Shown here in pieces: positions 24,833 to 33,834 of a stretch of DNA of 64,000 nucleotides. How positions within the stretch are numbered: the first letter of the stretch is position 1; the number at the start of each line of letters is the position of its first letter. Source of the DNA: Syntrophaceae bacterium. Its GTDB lineage: Bacteria; Desulfobacterota; Syntrophia; Syntrophales; Smithellaceae. Made by a program: the position numbers and the translations under genes. The DNA is taken from the NCBI GenBank assembly GCA_018436925.1, contig JAHDKI010000014.1:1-64000 (forward strand), given 5' to 3'. The notes under the pieces are model-generated. The model did no database searches. It saw only the letters and a program-made list of their open reading frames with translations, and had not been told where the DNA came from.

Positions 24833-25702
24833 ATGACGAAATGTCCATCCTGTGGCTATGAAAGAAAAGATATTGATAAGATTATCGATTCAACGCAATG
24901 CCCTCAATGCGGAATTGTTTACTCAAAATGGCAGTCCGCAGGCGATTCCAACGCAGTTCGCACGACGCAAAGCGCCGGATCGTCGGGATCGGATCCAGAT
25001 CACACAAGCGGCGTCATTACTCCGCAACGCCTGATTGTTTATCTGGTTGTCGGAATTGTCGCGGCGGTCTTATTTCTTTCTTTGGCTGTTCCTTTTGTCG
25101 TCAAACAGTATCGTGCAAAAGACATTGCCCTGGCCGTCGATGAAGAAGTCGAGACGGAAGCCGAAGAAACACAGACAAGCGATGTCGATGCCGGTTTGCA
25201 TGATTCTTCCGGTCAAAGCCATTCCAGAGAATCAAGTTCCGGTCGGACGGCCTTGAGTGAGGAGGCTTCATCCGGAAATCAACCGGATGAAGATTCGACC
25301 GTTCATAAGATTATCTATTGCTATGCTGATTCAAGCGGCAAGTTGAACTTCGTTGAATGGAGAACAGGCATGCAGCTGACCAGGTCGGATGGGACGGTCG
25401 ACCGCGAAGGCTTTGCAAAATGGGCGATGGATCAGGTCGGCGGTGATCCCGGTGAAATCGAACCGGAGCGCGAGGCGCGTCATTCCCTTGATCGGCAAAG
25501 GGATTCGATTTTTAAAACAATATTTCCATACAAATCAACAAGCGACGGCCTGACGCAGTTGGAGAAGGACAGTTTGGAAAAGTCATACCAACGCCATTAT
25601 GCGGAAGCTTACAAGGCTGCCGTGAACCGGCGCAACGAAGCGGTTCGGAAGTTCAATTATATGATGCAACAATTTGCCGACTTCGAGAAAAGCCGGCAAT
25701 AA
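24833..25702 (+). CDS. zinc-ribbon, single-pass membrane protein of unknown function
   Basis: 289 residues from the ATG at 24833, preceded by a G-rich AAGGGGGGG; the frame is open nine codons further up. An N-terminal zinc ribbon (CPSCGYERKDIDKIIDSTQC, then PQCG) is followed by one membrane segment (LIVYLVVGIVAAVLFLSLAV) near residue 65 and an acidic, serine-rich linker. The C-terminal domain includes KIIYCYADSSGKLNFVEW and a long charged helix. The topology would place the zinc ribbon in the cytoplasm and the rest in the periplasm. Role unknown. Confidence 0.65.
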   Translation: MTKCPSCGYERKDIDKIIDSTQCPQCGIVYSKWQSAGDSNAVRTTQSAGSSGSDPDHTSGVITPQRLIVYLVVGIVAAVLFLSLAVPFVVKQYRAKDIALAVDEEVETEAEETQTSDVDAGLHDSSGQSHSRESSSGRTALSEEASSGNQPDEDSTVHKIIYCYADSSGKLNFVEWRTGMQLTRSDGTVDREGFAKWAMDQVGGDPGEIEPEREARHSLDRQRDSIFKTIFPYKSTSDGLTQLEKDSLEKSYQRHYAEAYKAAVNRRNEAVRKFNYMMQQFADFEKSRQ

Positions 25703-25707
25703 CGGAC

Positions 25708-25747
25708 AAAAAAAACCGCGGGCGTCATGGCCAATCGGCGCCCGCGG
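25708..25747 (-). terminator. terminator of the biotin carrier gene
   Basis: On the minus strand, CCGCGGGCG pairs with CGCCCGCGG (25716-25724 and 25739-25747), followed by eight T (complement of 25708-25715). It lies 34 bases past the stop. Confidence 0.85.
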
Positions 25748-25780
25748 TGTGTGTCATAACGATCCGTTATCCGCCAACGG

Positions 25781-25996
25781 TCAGCCAAGGACCGCGAGCA
25801 CCTGTCCTTCGTTGACGGAATCGCCGACCTTGACTTTGAGTTCCTGTACAGTTCCCGATTCGGGTGCGCAGACGGGAATTTCCATTTTCATGGCGTCCAT
25901 GATGATGACTTCATCGTCTTCCTGAACTTGGCTTCCGACGCTCACCGGAATGCTTGCGATCTTCCCCGGCATGGGGGCCTTGATTTCAACGCTCAT
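25781..25996 (-). CDS. biotin/lipoyl carrier protein (BCCP-like)
   Basis: A 71-residue single domain that would carry biotin on the lysine of DAMKMEI, the standard biotinylation motif, and shuttle carboxyl groups for an acyl-CoA or oxoacid carboxylase. The opening EIKAPMPGKI and closing GDSVNEGQVLAVLG are usual for this fold. No carboxylase or biotin carboxylase lies in the window, and it has its own terminator, so it must serve enzymes encoded elsewhere. Methylmalonyl- and glutaconyl-CoA decarboxylase carriers are similar. Confidence 0.88.
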   Translation of the reverse strand: MSVEIKAPMPGKIASIPVSVGSQVQEDDEVIIMDAMKMEIPVCAPESGTVQELKVKVGDSVNEGQVLAVLG

Positions 25997-26131
25997 AGTT
26001 TGCCTTTGCCTCCCTCGTTATTTTAATTTGCAAATGATCGGTGATTTGGCTTCATTCCGGCCAGGGGGCCGAAAGCCGTTTAGTTTCCTAGCTCAATTGA
26101 CAGCCGAGGTCAATACAATTTATCCGAGAAA

Positions 26132-27361
26132 CTATTCGTGCCTAAGCGCGTCGATCGGATCCAGAAGCGACGCCTTATACGCGGGATAAAAACCGAAAAA
26201 AATTCCGACCAGCGCAGAAAAACCAAAGGACATCACAATCGCCCAAACCGAAATCAGAATCGACCAACCGGCAAGAGTAGACAGTAGTTCAGCAAGGGTG
26301 ATGCCCAGAACAATTCCGATCAGCCCGCCGATCATCGACAGGATGAGCGCTTCAATAATGAACTGCGTTCGGATGTCCCAGGTTTTGGCGCCCACAGCCA
26401 TGCGGATGCCGATTTCGCGGGTTCGCTCCGTGACCGACACCAGCATGATATTCATGATGCCGATGCCGCCCACGAGCAGCGACACGCCGGCAATGGCCGC
26501 CAGAAGCAGCGACATGACCCGCGAGGCCTGTTCCGTCAGTTGCAGCATTTGTGTGAGATTTCGGACCGTGAAATCATCCTCCTGTGTCGGGCCGATTCGG
26601 TGGCGCTGGCGAAGCAGTTGTTTAATTTGTTCTTCGGCCCGGCCGAGGTCATCCGTGCTTGTCGCTTTGACCATGATGAAATGCACGCTGCCGGGAATGC
26701 GCCGGCCGAAAAGATTTCTTTCCGCGGCGGTGACCGGTACATAGATAATGTCGTCCTGATCCTGGCCCATCATCGACTGGCCTTTGGCGTTCAAAACACC
26801 GACGACGGTGAAGGGGACTTTCCGGATGCGGATCGTCTGATCTAGTGGATTGGCGTTGCCGAAAAGATTATCCGCGACGGTTTGTCCCACAATGCAGACT
26901 TTCGCGGCGCTGCGGATCTCCTGATCGTAGAAATTTCTGCCGGCAGCCAGTGTCCAGTCGCGAACGCCCAACATGTCCTGGGTGGTGCCATACACGGCTG
27001 TGGCCCAGTTGGCGTTGCCGAATACCACCTGGCCTGAGCCGCTGATCACGGGCGCGGCCAGAAAGACCGAAGGGATCTCCGAGGTGATGGCTTCCGCGTC
27101 GGCGCGCGTCAGGCTTTGGTATGATCCGTATCCCATTCTTACGCCGCCGGCGGTGGTCGAACCGGGAACCACGATCAGGAGATTGCTGCCTACCGTGGCG
27201 ATTTGTTCGGACAGTTTTGTGCTGGCGCCCTTGCCCACCGCCAGCATGGTTATCACGGCGGCCACGCCGATGATGATGCCCAGCATCGTAAGCGCCGATC
27301 TCATCTTGTTGACGCGAAGCGCCCGCAAGGCGATTTTGGCAATAGATGGCAGATGGATCAT
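26132..27361 (-). CDS. MacB-like ABC transporter permease
   Basis: A 409-residue inner-membrane permease: N-terminal TM helix (MRSALTMLGIIIGVAAVITM), a large periplasmic MacB_PCD domain, then three C-terminal TM helices with the FtsX signature (GGIGIMNIMLVSVTERTREI). It would drive periplasmic substrate extrusion through a MacA-TolC tube. It overlaps the ATPase gene by four bases. Substrate could be a peptide, glycolipid or macrolide; not predictable. Confidence 0.9.
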   Translation of the reverse strand: MIHLPSIAKIALRALRVNKMRSALTMLGIIIGVAAVITMLAVGKGASTKLSEQIATVGSNLLIVVPGSTTAGGVRMGYGSYQSLTRADAEAITSEIPSVFLAAPVISGSGQVVFGNANWATAVYGTTQDMLGVRDWTLAAGRNFYDQEIRSAAKVCIVGQTVADNLFGNANPLDQTIRIRKVPFTVVGVLNAKGQSMMGQDQDDIIYVPVTAAERNLFGRRIPGSVHFIMVKATSTDDLGRAEEQIKQLLRQRHRIGPTQEDDFTVRNLTQMLQLTEQASRVMSLLLAAIAGVSLLVGGIGIMNIMLVSVTERTREIGIRMAVGAKTWDIRTQFIIEALILSMIGGLIGIVLGITLAELLSTLAGWSILISVWAIVMSFGFSALVGIFFGFYPAYKASLLDPIDALRHE

Positions 27362-28053
27362 CGCCGATTCACCTCGTCACTGACGATGCGGCCGTCCAGA
27401 AACCGGACGATGCGTTTGCTGTAGGCGGAAATATCCGGTTCATGCGTGACCAGCACAATGGTGATGCCCTTTTCCTCGTTGAGCTTTACAAAGAGTTCCA
27501 TGATCTCAATACTGGTCTTGGTGTCGAGGTTGCCGGTCGGCTCATCGGCCAGAAGCAAAGGCGCGTCATTAACCAGTGCACGGGCGATGGCGACGCGCTG
27601 CTGCTGTCCGCCGGAAAGCTGGTTGGGATGATGATGTCTCCGGTCGTCAAGCCCAAGGATCGTCAGCGCAAGGCGGGCCCGTTCCCGGCGTTGTTTCGGT
27701 CCGACGGGCCGGGTGCTGTATAAAAGAGGAACTTCCACATTTTCCAACGCGGATGTTCGCGCAAGCAGGTTGAATCCCTGAAAGACAAAGCCGATTTTTT
27801 CGTTGCGGATGCGGGCCAGATCGTCGCGGCCCATGCGAATGACGTCCGTGCCGTCGAGAAAGTAACGTCCGGCGCTGGGTTTGTCCAGACAGCCCGCCAC
27901 GTTCATGAAGGTGGACTTGCCGGATCCGGAAGGACCCATTACGGCCACGAATTCGCCGGCGGAAATGGAGAGCGAGACGCCGTCGAGCGCGTGCACGACG
28001 CTGTCGCCGACATCGTATTTTTTTTCAAGACGATCCGTTGCAATCAAAGCCAT
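27358..28053 (-). CDS. MacB/LolD-like ABC transporter ATPase
   Basis: A 231-residue cytoplasmic ATPase with Walker [11 protein letters not shown], signature [16 protein letters not shown], Walker [13 protein letters not shown] and the H-loop VTHEPD. In E. coli MacB this domain is fused to the permease; here it is a separate subunit, common in this family. It starts at the stop of the adaptor gene (one-base overlap). Confidence 0.93.
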   Translation of the reverse strand: MALIATDRLEKKYDVGDSVVHALDGVSLSISAGEFVAVMGPSGSGKSTFMNVAGCLDKPSAGRYFLDGTDVIRMGRDDLARIRNEKIGFVFQGFNLLARTSALENVEVPLLYSTRPVGPKQRRERARLALTILGLDDRRHHHPNQLSGGQQQRVAIARALVNDAPLLLADEPTGNLDTKTSIEIMELFVKLNEEKGITIVLVTHEPDISAYSKRIVRFLDGRIVSDEVNRR

Positions 28054-29228
28054 TATCTCAAAAATCCCGGTCCCGGCGGACGGGGGGCCTGCCCGGCCGA
28101 CGTTATCTGATTGTTTTTCACCTCGGTGATCACGAATTGTCCTTTGCTGATTTCGCCCGAAAGGACTTCCGTGAAACGGTTGTCGCTGATGCCCAGGGAA
28201 AGCAAAACGCGCCGGGGGCTTTTGTTGTCGAGCAGCCAGACTCCCGGTCCTTTGGGCGCGTCGGCCGTGACCGCCGGATCCGTTATCCGCAGACGCAAAG
28301 CCGAGTTGGGCACGCGCAGAATGTCTTTTTTGTCGGCGGAAATGATGGAGACATTGGCCGTCATGCCGGGTTTGAGTTTGAGATCGGGATTGGCGACCTG
28401 TACGATCACGTCGTAGGTGACCACGTTTTGCACAGTGGTGGGCGCGTTGCGGATTTCCGACACGTTGCCTTGGAAAGTCATCTCGGGATAGGCATCCACC
28501 GTAAAGGTCACGGGTTGGCGATTGCGGATTCTGCCGATATCCGCCTCGTCAACGCTGGTGTTCACCTGCATTTTAGTCAGATCCTGCGCGATGGTGAAAA
28601 GCGTCGGGGTTTGAAAACTGGCCGCCACCGTCTGTCCCACATCGACGGCACGGGAAATGACAGTCCCGTTGACCGGAGAGACGATTCGGGTGTAACGCAG
28701 ATTCGTTTGCGCAATAGCCAGTAAGGCGCGGGCCTGCCCGACCTGCGCCTCGCCGGCTTTGATTTGAGCCATTGCGGACAGATAGCCGGTTTCGGAAACG
28801 TCCAGATCGTGTCGGGAAATGAAATCCTTTGCAAACAGAATTTTATTGCGTTCAAACACGTTGATGGTATCGCGAAGCGCCACTTTCGCTTTTTCCAGAT
28901 TGGCCTCGGCCATAAGAAGGTTGGCCCGGGCTTGTTCCACCTGCGCCTCGAAAGTGGACGGGTCAATCTGCGCTAAAAGCTGTCCTCGTTTGACTTGAGC
29001 ATTGAAATCCGCAAACAGCTCTTTGATGGTTCCTGAAACCTGAGTGCCTACCTGCACCGTGGTGACGGCGTTCACCGTACCGGTGGCGGATACAGTGGCG
29101 CGGATATCGCCCCGATCCACTTCTTGAGTGATATACTGGGGCACCTTGTCGTCTTTTTTAAAAAAGATCAAAACACCGACGGCGGCAATGAACAGGATGA
29201 AAATTCCGGGAATCAATATTTTTTTCAT
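28053..29228 (-). CDS. MacA/HlyD-like periplasmic adaptor protein
   Basis: A 391-residue membrane fusion protein. An N-terminal anchor (ILIPGIFILFIAAVGVLIFF) precedes a lipoyl half-motif (TVQVGTQVSGTIKELFADFN), a helical hairpin (VEQARANLLMAEANLEKAKV), the second lipoyl half (IVSPVNGTVISRAVDVGQTV) and beta-barrel domains. It would link the ABC pump to the TolC channel. Overlap with the tolC-like gene is four bases. Confidence 0.92.
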   Translation of the reverse strand: MKKILIPGIFILFIAAVGVLIFFKKDDKVPQYITQEVDRGDIRATVSATGTVNAVTTVQVGTQVSGTIKELFADFNAQVKRGQLLAQIDPSTFEAQVEQARANLLMAEANLEKAKVALRDTINVFERNKILFAKDFISRHDLDVSETGYLSAMAQIKAGEAQVGQARALLAIAQTNLRYTRIVSPVNGTVISRAVDVGQTVAASFQTPTLFTIAQDLTKMQVNTSVDEADIGRIRNRQPVTFTVDAYPEMTFQGNVSEIRNAPTTVQNVVTYDVIVQVANPDLKLKPGMTANVSIISADKKDILRVPNSALRLRITDPAVTADAPKGPGVWLLDNKSPRRVLLSLGISDNRFTEVLSGEISKGQFVITEVKNNQITSAGQAPRPPGPGFLR

Positions 29229-30505
29229 TGAAAGGCTCCCATGGCTTTTTCCAAAGCGGCCTGCGCGACGGCAAAGTCCGCCAGAGCCGTGATATGGATC
29301 ATTTTTGCGTTATTGAGCTGGATCATGGCGTCGGTGATTTCGATGGAGCTTCCCACACCTGTCGTATAACGGCCGCGAGCCAATTCCAACGTTTCTTCTG
29401 CCTGGCGGACAATGGTTCGGCCGGCATCAATGCGTTGGAAGGCTTCCGCTCGCCCGAGCCAAGCTGTTTGAACTTCAAGCTGAATCCGCTGGCGCAGCGT
29501 TTCCATATTTGCCTGGGCGACTTTCGCGCCGGCTACGGCTTCGTCGACTGCATACTTTGTCGACAATCCGCTGAAAATCGGAACGGAAAGCGAGACGCCG
29601 ACGGTCCAGGAATCGTCCATGGAGGTGTCGTCGCCGCTGTACCCGTATGAGGCTCCTCCGGAAAGCACGGGCAGATAATTTTTGCGGGTCAGCCGGACAT
29701 TTTTTTCAAGCGCGAGGGTTTTTTTTGCGATCGATTGGAGATCCGGTCGTCTGTCCATGGCATAGGACAGGGCCTCATCGAAAGAAAGATCATCCATCTC
29801 CGTCTGAAATTCTTCAATGACTTTGCAGGAAGGCATGGAAGTAACCCCCATCGCTTTGCTGAGAGAGGCATGCGCCAGTCTAGAAGCGTTTTGCGCCGAC
29901 AAAAGCTGAATGCGCGCGTTGGTGAGGTTCACTTCAGCGCTGGTCACGTCGATTTTTGAACTTTTGCCGGTTTCAAAAAAAGTTTTGGCGATCTGATAAT
30001 GTTCCTCGAACTGTTTCAGAGTTTCCTGCGCCACCTTTTCACTCATTGACGTTTTTACGACGTCGTAAAAAGCCTGTTTCACGTCAAAAATGACGGATGC
30101 GCGGACATCTTCGAAGTCGTTTCGAGCGGCATCCGTCTGCAGGCCGGAGATATCCATCTGCGTCCAGGTTTTCCCAAAATCGAAAAGCGTCTGATTGAGA
30201 CTCAGGGTGTGTGAATACGCGTTGTATGGATCGGTGCGCAACGCGGTTGCGGGAGGTCCGATCCGCGAATAGGCGGACTGGAAACCGATCTGCGGCAGAT
30301 ATCCGGCCCGGGCCTGGCCGATCCGGCTTTCGGCCTGTTCAATGTTTGAACCCGCGGCCCGGATGGAGGGGTGATGGTCAAGTGCGATATCGATGCATTG
30401 ACGGACCGACAGGGGCTGACCCTCAACGACGGCCTCGGCGGCCGGAAGGCTGCGGCAAAAGAGGCTAAATAGAAGAACCAAGACGGCCAGACTTTTTATA
30501 TTCAT
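29225..30505 (-). CDS. TolC-family outer membrane efflux protein
   Basis: 426 residues with a signal peptide (SLAVLVLLFSLFCRSLPAAE) and the two repeated TolC helical segments, e.g. SNIEQAESRIGQARAGYLPQ in the first half and AGRTIVRQAEETLELARGRY in the second. It would form the outer-membrane exit duct. It is the first gene of a four-gene exporter operon with overlapping ends, which argues for a dedicated machine. Confidence 0.92.
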   Translation of the reverse strand: MNIKSLAVLVLLFSLFCRSLPAAEAVVEGQPLSVRQCIDIALDHHPSIRAAGSNIEQAESRIGQARAGYLPQIGFQSAYSRIGPPATALRTDPYNAYSHTLSLNQTLFDFGKTWTQMDISGLQTDAARNDFEDVRASVIFDVKQAFYDVVKTSMSEKVAQETLKQFEEHYQIAKTFFETGKSSKIDVTSAEVNLTNARIQLLSAQNASRLAHASLSKAMGVTSMPSCKVIEEFQTEMDDLSFDEALSYAMDRRPDLQSIAKKTLALEKNVRLTRKNYLPVLSGGASYGYSGDDTSMDDSWTVGVSLSVPIFSGLSTKYAVDEAVAGAKVAQANMETLRQRIQLEVQTAWLGRAEAFQRIDAGRTIVRQAEETLELARGRYTTGVGSSIEITDAMIQLNNAKMIHITALADFAVAQAALEKAMGAFQ

Positions 30506-30914
30506 CGTTTACCATTTCGAGTCGCAATCGGTTGAGGTCATTCAATATCACATGTTGTCAAAGGAAAAAATAAAAACGAAAAAGGCGGCGAAGACGAAGC
30601 GCCCCATGCACCTTTAATGCAATAACCGCTTGTTGAATCAATATTCATGCCATCTGACCGACTATGCGCAAATTCCTGAGAGGCAGCGTTTAGGCTCATT
30701 GCAGTAGAATAAAAAAAATTGCAAAGCAACCAATCGGTTATTTATTATCCATTTTTAATGGTCCATTGAGTAATATCTATCCACGCGACAGTTCGTCAAG
30801 AAAACCGTCATCGGGTGTAAATAGTAATTCTGAGTAATATTAAGGAACAATATTCTTGATAATTTCATGGATATGTTTTATTCAGCACACTCGGTGAGGG
30901 GAGGATATTAATTT
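30506..30914. other. 409-base divergent intergenic region
   Basis: No gene recognised. It holds the divergent promoters of the exporter operon and of the tungstate regulator. The 10-mer TGAGTAATAT occurs at 30767 and 30831, 64 bases apart, upstream of the regulator, and AATATT flanks AAGGAAC nearby; these could be operator sites. The half nearer the exporter is AT-rich and otherwise featureless. Confidence 0.5.
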
Positions 30915-31826
30915 ATGTCCAAAGACTTGATGAATACGAAAGAAGTGGCCAAGTATCTGGATATCCATGAGAAACAGGTTTACGCGCTCATCAAGGCCGC
31001 AAAGATTCCCTGTACTCGGGTGACGGGGAAATGGATCTTCCCGCTTCGCCTGATTGAGGACTGGATCGAATCCAGCGCCCAGGATGGTTTGCAGCAGGCC
31101 AGGAGAAAAATCAATAAGATGGAAGGGGCCCTTCTGGCCTCGGGCAGCAATGATCCCGTGCTGGACATGCTTTTGACGGCAATGAAAAAGGATCATACGG
31201 ACTTCCACATTTTTTCAGCCAACACCGGTTCAACAGCCGGTTTGGAAGCCCTGAATTCGGGGCTGACGGACATTGCCTTTTCTCACCTGCTCGACGCCGA
31301 AACCGGCGATTACAATATTCCTTTTTTAAAGAAATACTGTCCTGATCAAAACCCGGTGGTTGTCAATTTGTTTACCCGTCAGATCGGCTTTGTGCTGTCG
31401 CGCGAAATGACTAAACCCTTTACAGGATGGGAAAGCCTGATAAAAAACAAACTTCGTTTCGTCAATCGTCAGAAAGGATCGGGTATCCGTCTGCTCGTCG
31501 ATGAGCAGCTGGATCGTCTAAGCATTCCTCCGGATGCGGTTTCCGGCTATGAAAACGAAGTCTATACGCATTTTGAAGTCGGTTTGTCTGTGGTATCGGG
31601 TGAAGCGGATGCGGGCATCGCTTCAGCAGCCGTCGCCAAGATCTTCGACGTCGGCTTTGCGCCTCTTCAAAACGAACGCTTCGACATGATTTTATCCAAA
31701 GACACATTTTTCCAGCCTCCCGTTCAGGCCTTTATCGAAACCCTTCAATCCAGGCCGTTCAAGGCCCGGGTTGAAAAAATCGGTCATTACAGTTTCCAAG
31801 ATTCAGGAAGGATTCTCCATTCCTGA
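30915..31826 (+). CDS. one-component regulator: helix-turn-helix plus PBP-like oxyanion-sensing domain
   Basis: 303 residues. The first ~55 form an excisionase/MerR-type DNA-binding domain (TKEVAKYLDIHEKQVYALIK; GKWIFPLRLIEDWIE). Residues ~80-300 form a periplasmic-binding-protein-like domain (PBP_like, as in ModA/TupA relatives): ANTGSTAGLEALNSGLTDIA, RQKGSGIRLLVDEQLD, SGEADAGIASAAVA. It has no signal peptide, so it senses its ligand in the cytoplasm. Just upstream of two tungstate-type binding proteins, it probably controls tungstate or molybdate uptake. GGGGAGG precedes the ATG. Confidence 0.82.
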   Translation: MSKDLMNTKEVAKYLDIHEKQVYALIKAAKIPCTRVTGKWIFPLRLIEDWIESSAQDGLQQARRKINKMEGALLASGSNDPVLDMLLTAMKKDHTDFHIFSANTGSTAGLEALNSGLTDIAFSHLLDAETGDYNIPFLKKYCPDQNPVVVNLFTRQIGFVLSREMTKPFTGWESLIKNKLRFVNRQKGSGIRLLVDEQLDRLSIPPDAVSGYENEVYTHFEVGLSVVSGEADAGIASAAVAKIFDVGFAPLQNERFDMILSKDTFFQPPVQAFIETLQSRPFKARVEKIGHYSFQDSGRILHS

Positions 31827-31867
31827 AAGATCAATGAAAATATGAAAAAGACGAAAGGAGTTGGGTA

Positions 31868-32719
31868 ATGAAAAAGTTGACGGTAAAATGGGCGCTTTTT
31901 TTGCTCGTCGTATGGACCTCTCTGGCCGTGGCCGCCGACGGCGGAAAGTTTGTGTTTCTGTCGAGCACGATCGGCCCGATTGATTCGGGCGTGGTGGCCG
32001 CTCTCGAAGATGCCTTTGAAAAAGAGACAGGCATCCGCGTGCGGCATGTCGGTGCGGGAACGTCCGCTGCGTTGAAGCTGGCCGAGAAAGGCCAGATCGA
32101 CCTGGTGATGGCGCACGCCAAATCGGTTGAAGAAAAATTTGTCGCCGATGGTTTCGGCACGGAAAGAATCCCTTTAATGTATAATGATTTCGTTATCGTG
32201 GGGCCTGCCGACGACCCGGCTGGGATCAAAGGTGAAAAATCCGTTGCCGTCGCTTTGAAAAAAATCATGGACAAGCAGGTGAAGTTCATCAGCCGGGGGG
32301 ATAAATCCGGAACGCACGTCTCTGAAATGCTCCTTTGGGAAAATGCGGGACTGAAACCCCAGGGCGACTGGTACGTCATTTATGAAAAAGGTTCGGAAGG
32401 GAATGTGGCGACACTGAAGTTTACCGATTCACAAAACGCCTATACTTTCATTGATCGGGCGACCTATCTGTCTTTGAAAGATTCGATTAAAGTCGGCATT
32501 GTGGTTGAAGGCGATGAAGCGATGCTGAACTTTATTTCACTCATCCCCGTCAATCCGGCGAAATTCTCCAATGTCAATCATAGCGATACGATGAAATTTG
32601 TTCACTGGCTGACCTCGCCCGAAAAGGGGCAGCTGATCATCAGGGACTTCGGCAAGGACAAGTACGGCTCGCCGCTGTTTTTCCCCAACTCGGTTCAGTG
32701 GCAGAAAAATAAAAAATAA
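31868..32719 (+). CDS. TupA-like oxyanion ABC transporter binding protein, divergent copy
   Basis: 283 residues with a signal peptide (LFLLVVWTSLAVA-like). It is a paralogue of the next gene (shared RGDKSGTH, NDFVIVGPADDPAGIKG, KYGSPLFFP), but the oxyanion-contact segments differ: SSTIGPIDSG replaces TTTSTQDSG, and GSEGNVATLKFTD replaces the GLGMGQTL region. It may bind another oxyanion or act as a sensor. It lies 41 bases after the regulator, with SD AAAGGAG, and 18 bases before tupA. Confidence 0.8.
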   Translation: MKKLTVKWALFLLVVWTSLAVAADGGKFVFLSSTIGPIDSGVVAALEDAFEKETGIRVRHVGAGTSAALKLAEKGQIDLVMAHAKSVEEKFVADGFGTERIPLMYNDFVIVGPADDPAGIKGEKSVAVALKKIMDKQVKFISRGDKSGTHVSEMLLWENAGLKPQGDWYVIYEKGSEGNVATLKFTDSQNAYTFIDRATYLSLKDSIKVGIVVEGDEAMLNFISLIPVNPAKFSNVNHSDTMKFVHWLTSPEKGQLIIRDFGKDKYGSPLFFPNSVQWQKNKK

Positions 32720-32737
32720 AACCAAAGGAGAACAGAT

Positions 32738-33613
32738 ATGAAAATAAAGAGTTATTTTAAGATCGTCCTGGCCATGTCGGCGGCCGTTGTGCTTTTAGCC
32801 TCGGGCGCGACGATTTCTTGGGCTGCCGATAAAGCGCCGGCGCAGAAAAACATTATTCTCACAACCACCACAAGCACGCAGGACAGCGGTCTGTTGGATG
32901 TGCTGATTCCGATTTTTGAAAAAAAGACCGGGTACTTCGTCAAGACGATTGCCGTCGGTTCCGGCCAGGCCATGGCGATGGGGAAAAAGGGCGAATCCGA
33001 TGTCATGCTGGTGCATTCACCGGCAGCGGAAATCAAGATGGTCGAAGAAGGCTATGCGGTCAACCGGCGATTGATTATGCACAACGATTTTATCATCGTG
33101 GGGCCGGCGGAGGATCCGGCAAAAATTAAAGGCAACAAAGCGGCGGCGGCGGTGCTGAAAAAAATTATGGAGGCGGGCGCCCTATTTATGTCCCGCGGCG
33201 ACAATTCCGGCACGCATGCGAAAGAGAAATTACTCTGGAAGCAGGCCGACATTGATCCGACAGGCCAGAAATGGTATCAGGAAACGGGTTTGGGCATGGG
33301 GCAAACGCTCAGCGTCACGTCTGAGAAGAAGGCCTACACGCTGGCTGACCGGGGTACCTATCTTGCGCTTAAAAAGAATCTGGCGCTCGACATTCTGGTT
33401 GAAGGCGACGCGATTTTGCTCAATATTTATCACGTCATGGAAGTCAATTCCGATAGATGGCCGAAAGTGAACGCCGAAGGCGCCCGCGCTTTTGCCGATT
33501 TTATGGTTTCCAAGCAAGCGCAGGATGTCATCAAGACATTCGGCGTGGACAAATTCGGGTCTCCTTTGTTTTTCCCCGATGCCGGGAAAAAAGTGGAGGA
33601 TCTGGGAAAGTAA
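32738..33613 (+). CDS. tupA: tungstate ABC transporter substrate-binding protein
   Basis: 291 residues; signal peptide (IVLAMSAAVVLLASGATISW), then the TupA hallmark TTTSTQDSGLLDVLIP, VGSGQAMAMGKKGESDVMLV, SRGDNSGTH and GLGMGQTL. TupA binds tungstate with very high affinity in the periplasm and delivers it to TupBC. Tungsten serves formate dehydrogenases and aldehyde oxidoreductases. A strong terminator follows, so tupBC is probably expressed separately. Confidence 0.93.
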   Translation: MKIKSYFKIVLAMSAAVVLLASGATISWAADKAPAQKNIILTTTTSTQDSGLLDVLIPIFEKKTGYFVKTIAVGSGQAMAMGKKGESDVMLVHSPAAEIKMVEEGYAVNRRLIMHNDFIIVGPAEDPAKIKGNKAAAAVLKKIMEAGALFMSRGDNSGTHAKEKLLWKQADIDPTGQKWYQETGLGMGQTLSVTSEKKAYTLADRGTYLALKKNLALDILVEGDAILLNIYHVMEVNSDRWPKVNAEGARAFADFMVSKQAQDVIKTFGVDKFGSPLFFPDAGKKVEDLGK

Positions 33614-33641
33614 AAAACAAATAAACACAAGGAGTTTTTCA

Positions 33642-33669
33642 AGAGCAGGCGCTTTGCCTGCTCTTTTTT
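33642..33669 (+). terminator. terminator after tupA
   Basis: Stem AGAGCAGGC (33642-33650) with GCCTGCTCT (33656-33664) and a run of T. Separates the binding-protein genes from tupBC. Confidence 0.88.
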
Positions 33670-33770
33670 AGAGACGGTTCAAGGAAGGGTATAAAAAGAA
33701 CGTCTTCGAGAGAAAATCGTCCTGAATCCTTCCCCCCTTAGGGACGGGCATCGGGCTTGGACGCCGTTGC

Positions 33771-33798
33771 GATTCCCCAAAAATCAGGAAGGGGAGTC
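33771..33798 (+). promoter_or_regulatory. hairpin in the tupB leader
   Basis: GATTCCCC (33771-33778) pairs with GGGGAGTC (33791-33798) around a 12-base loop, 37 bases before the tupB start. Further complementary runs (GGAAGG with CCTTCC) lie upstream at 33680-33735. The 165-base leader may carry a regulatory RNA; I cannot match it to a known riboswitch. Confidence 0.3.
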
Positions 33799-33834
33799 GG
33801 CGAATCTGAAGTTTGAAACATTGGAGATTAAGCG

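Noticed and set aside
28038..28724. Plus-strand frame (228 codons) opposite the adaptor gene
   Set aside because: Antisense shadow of a well-supported membrane fusion protein.
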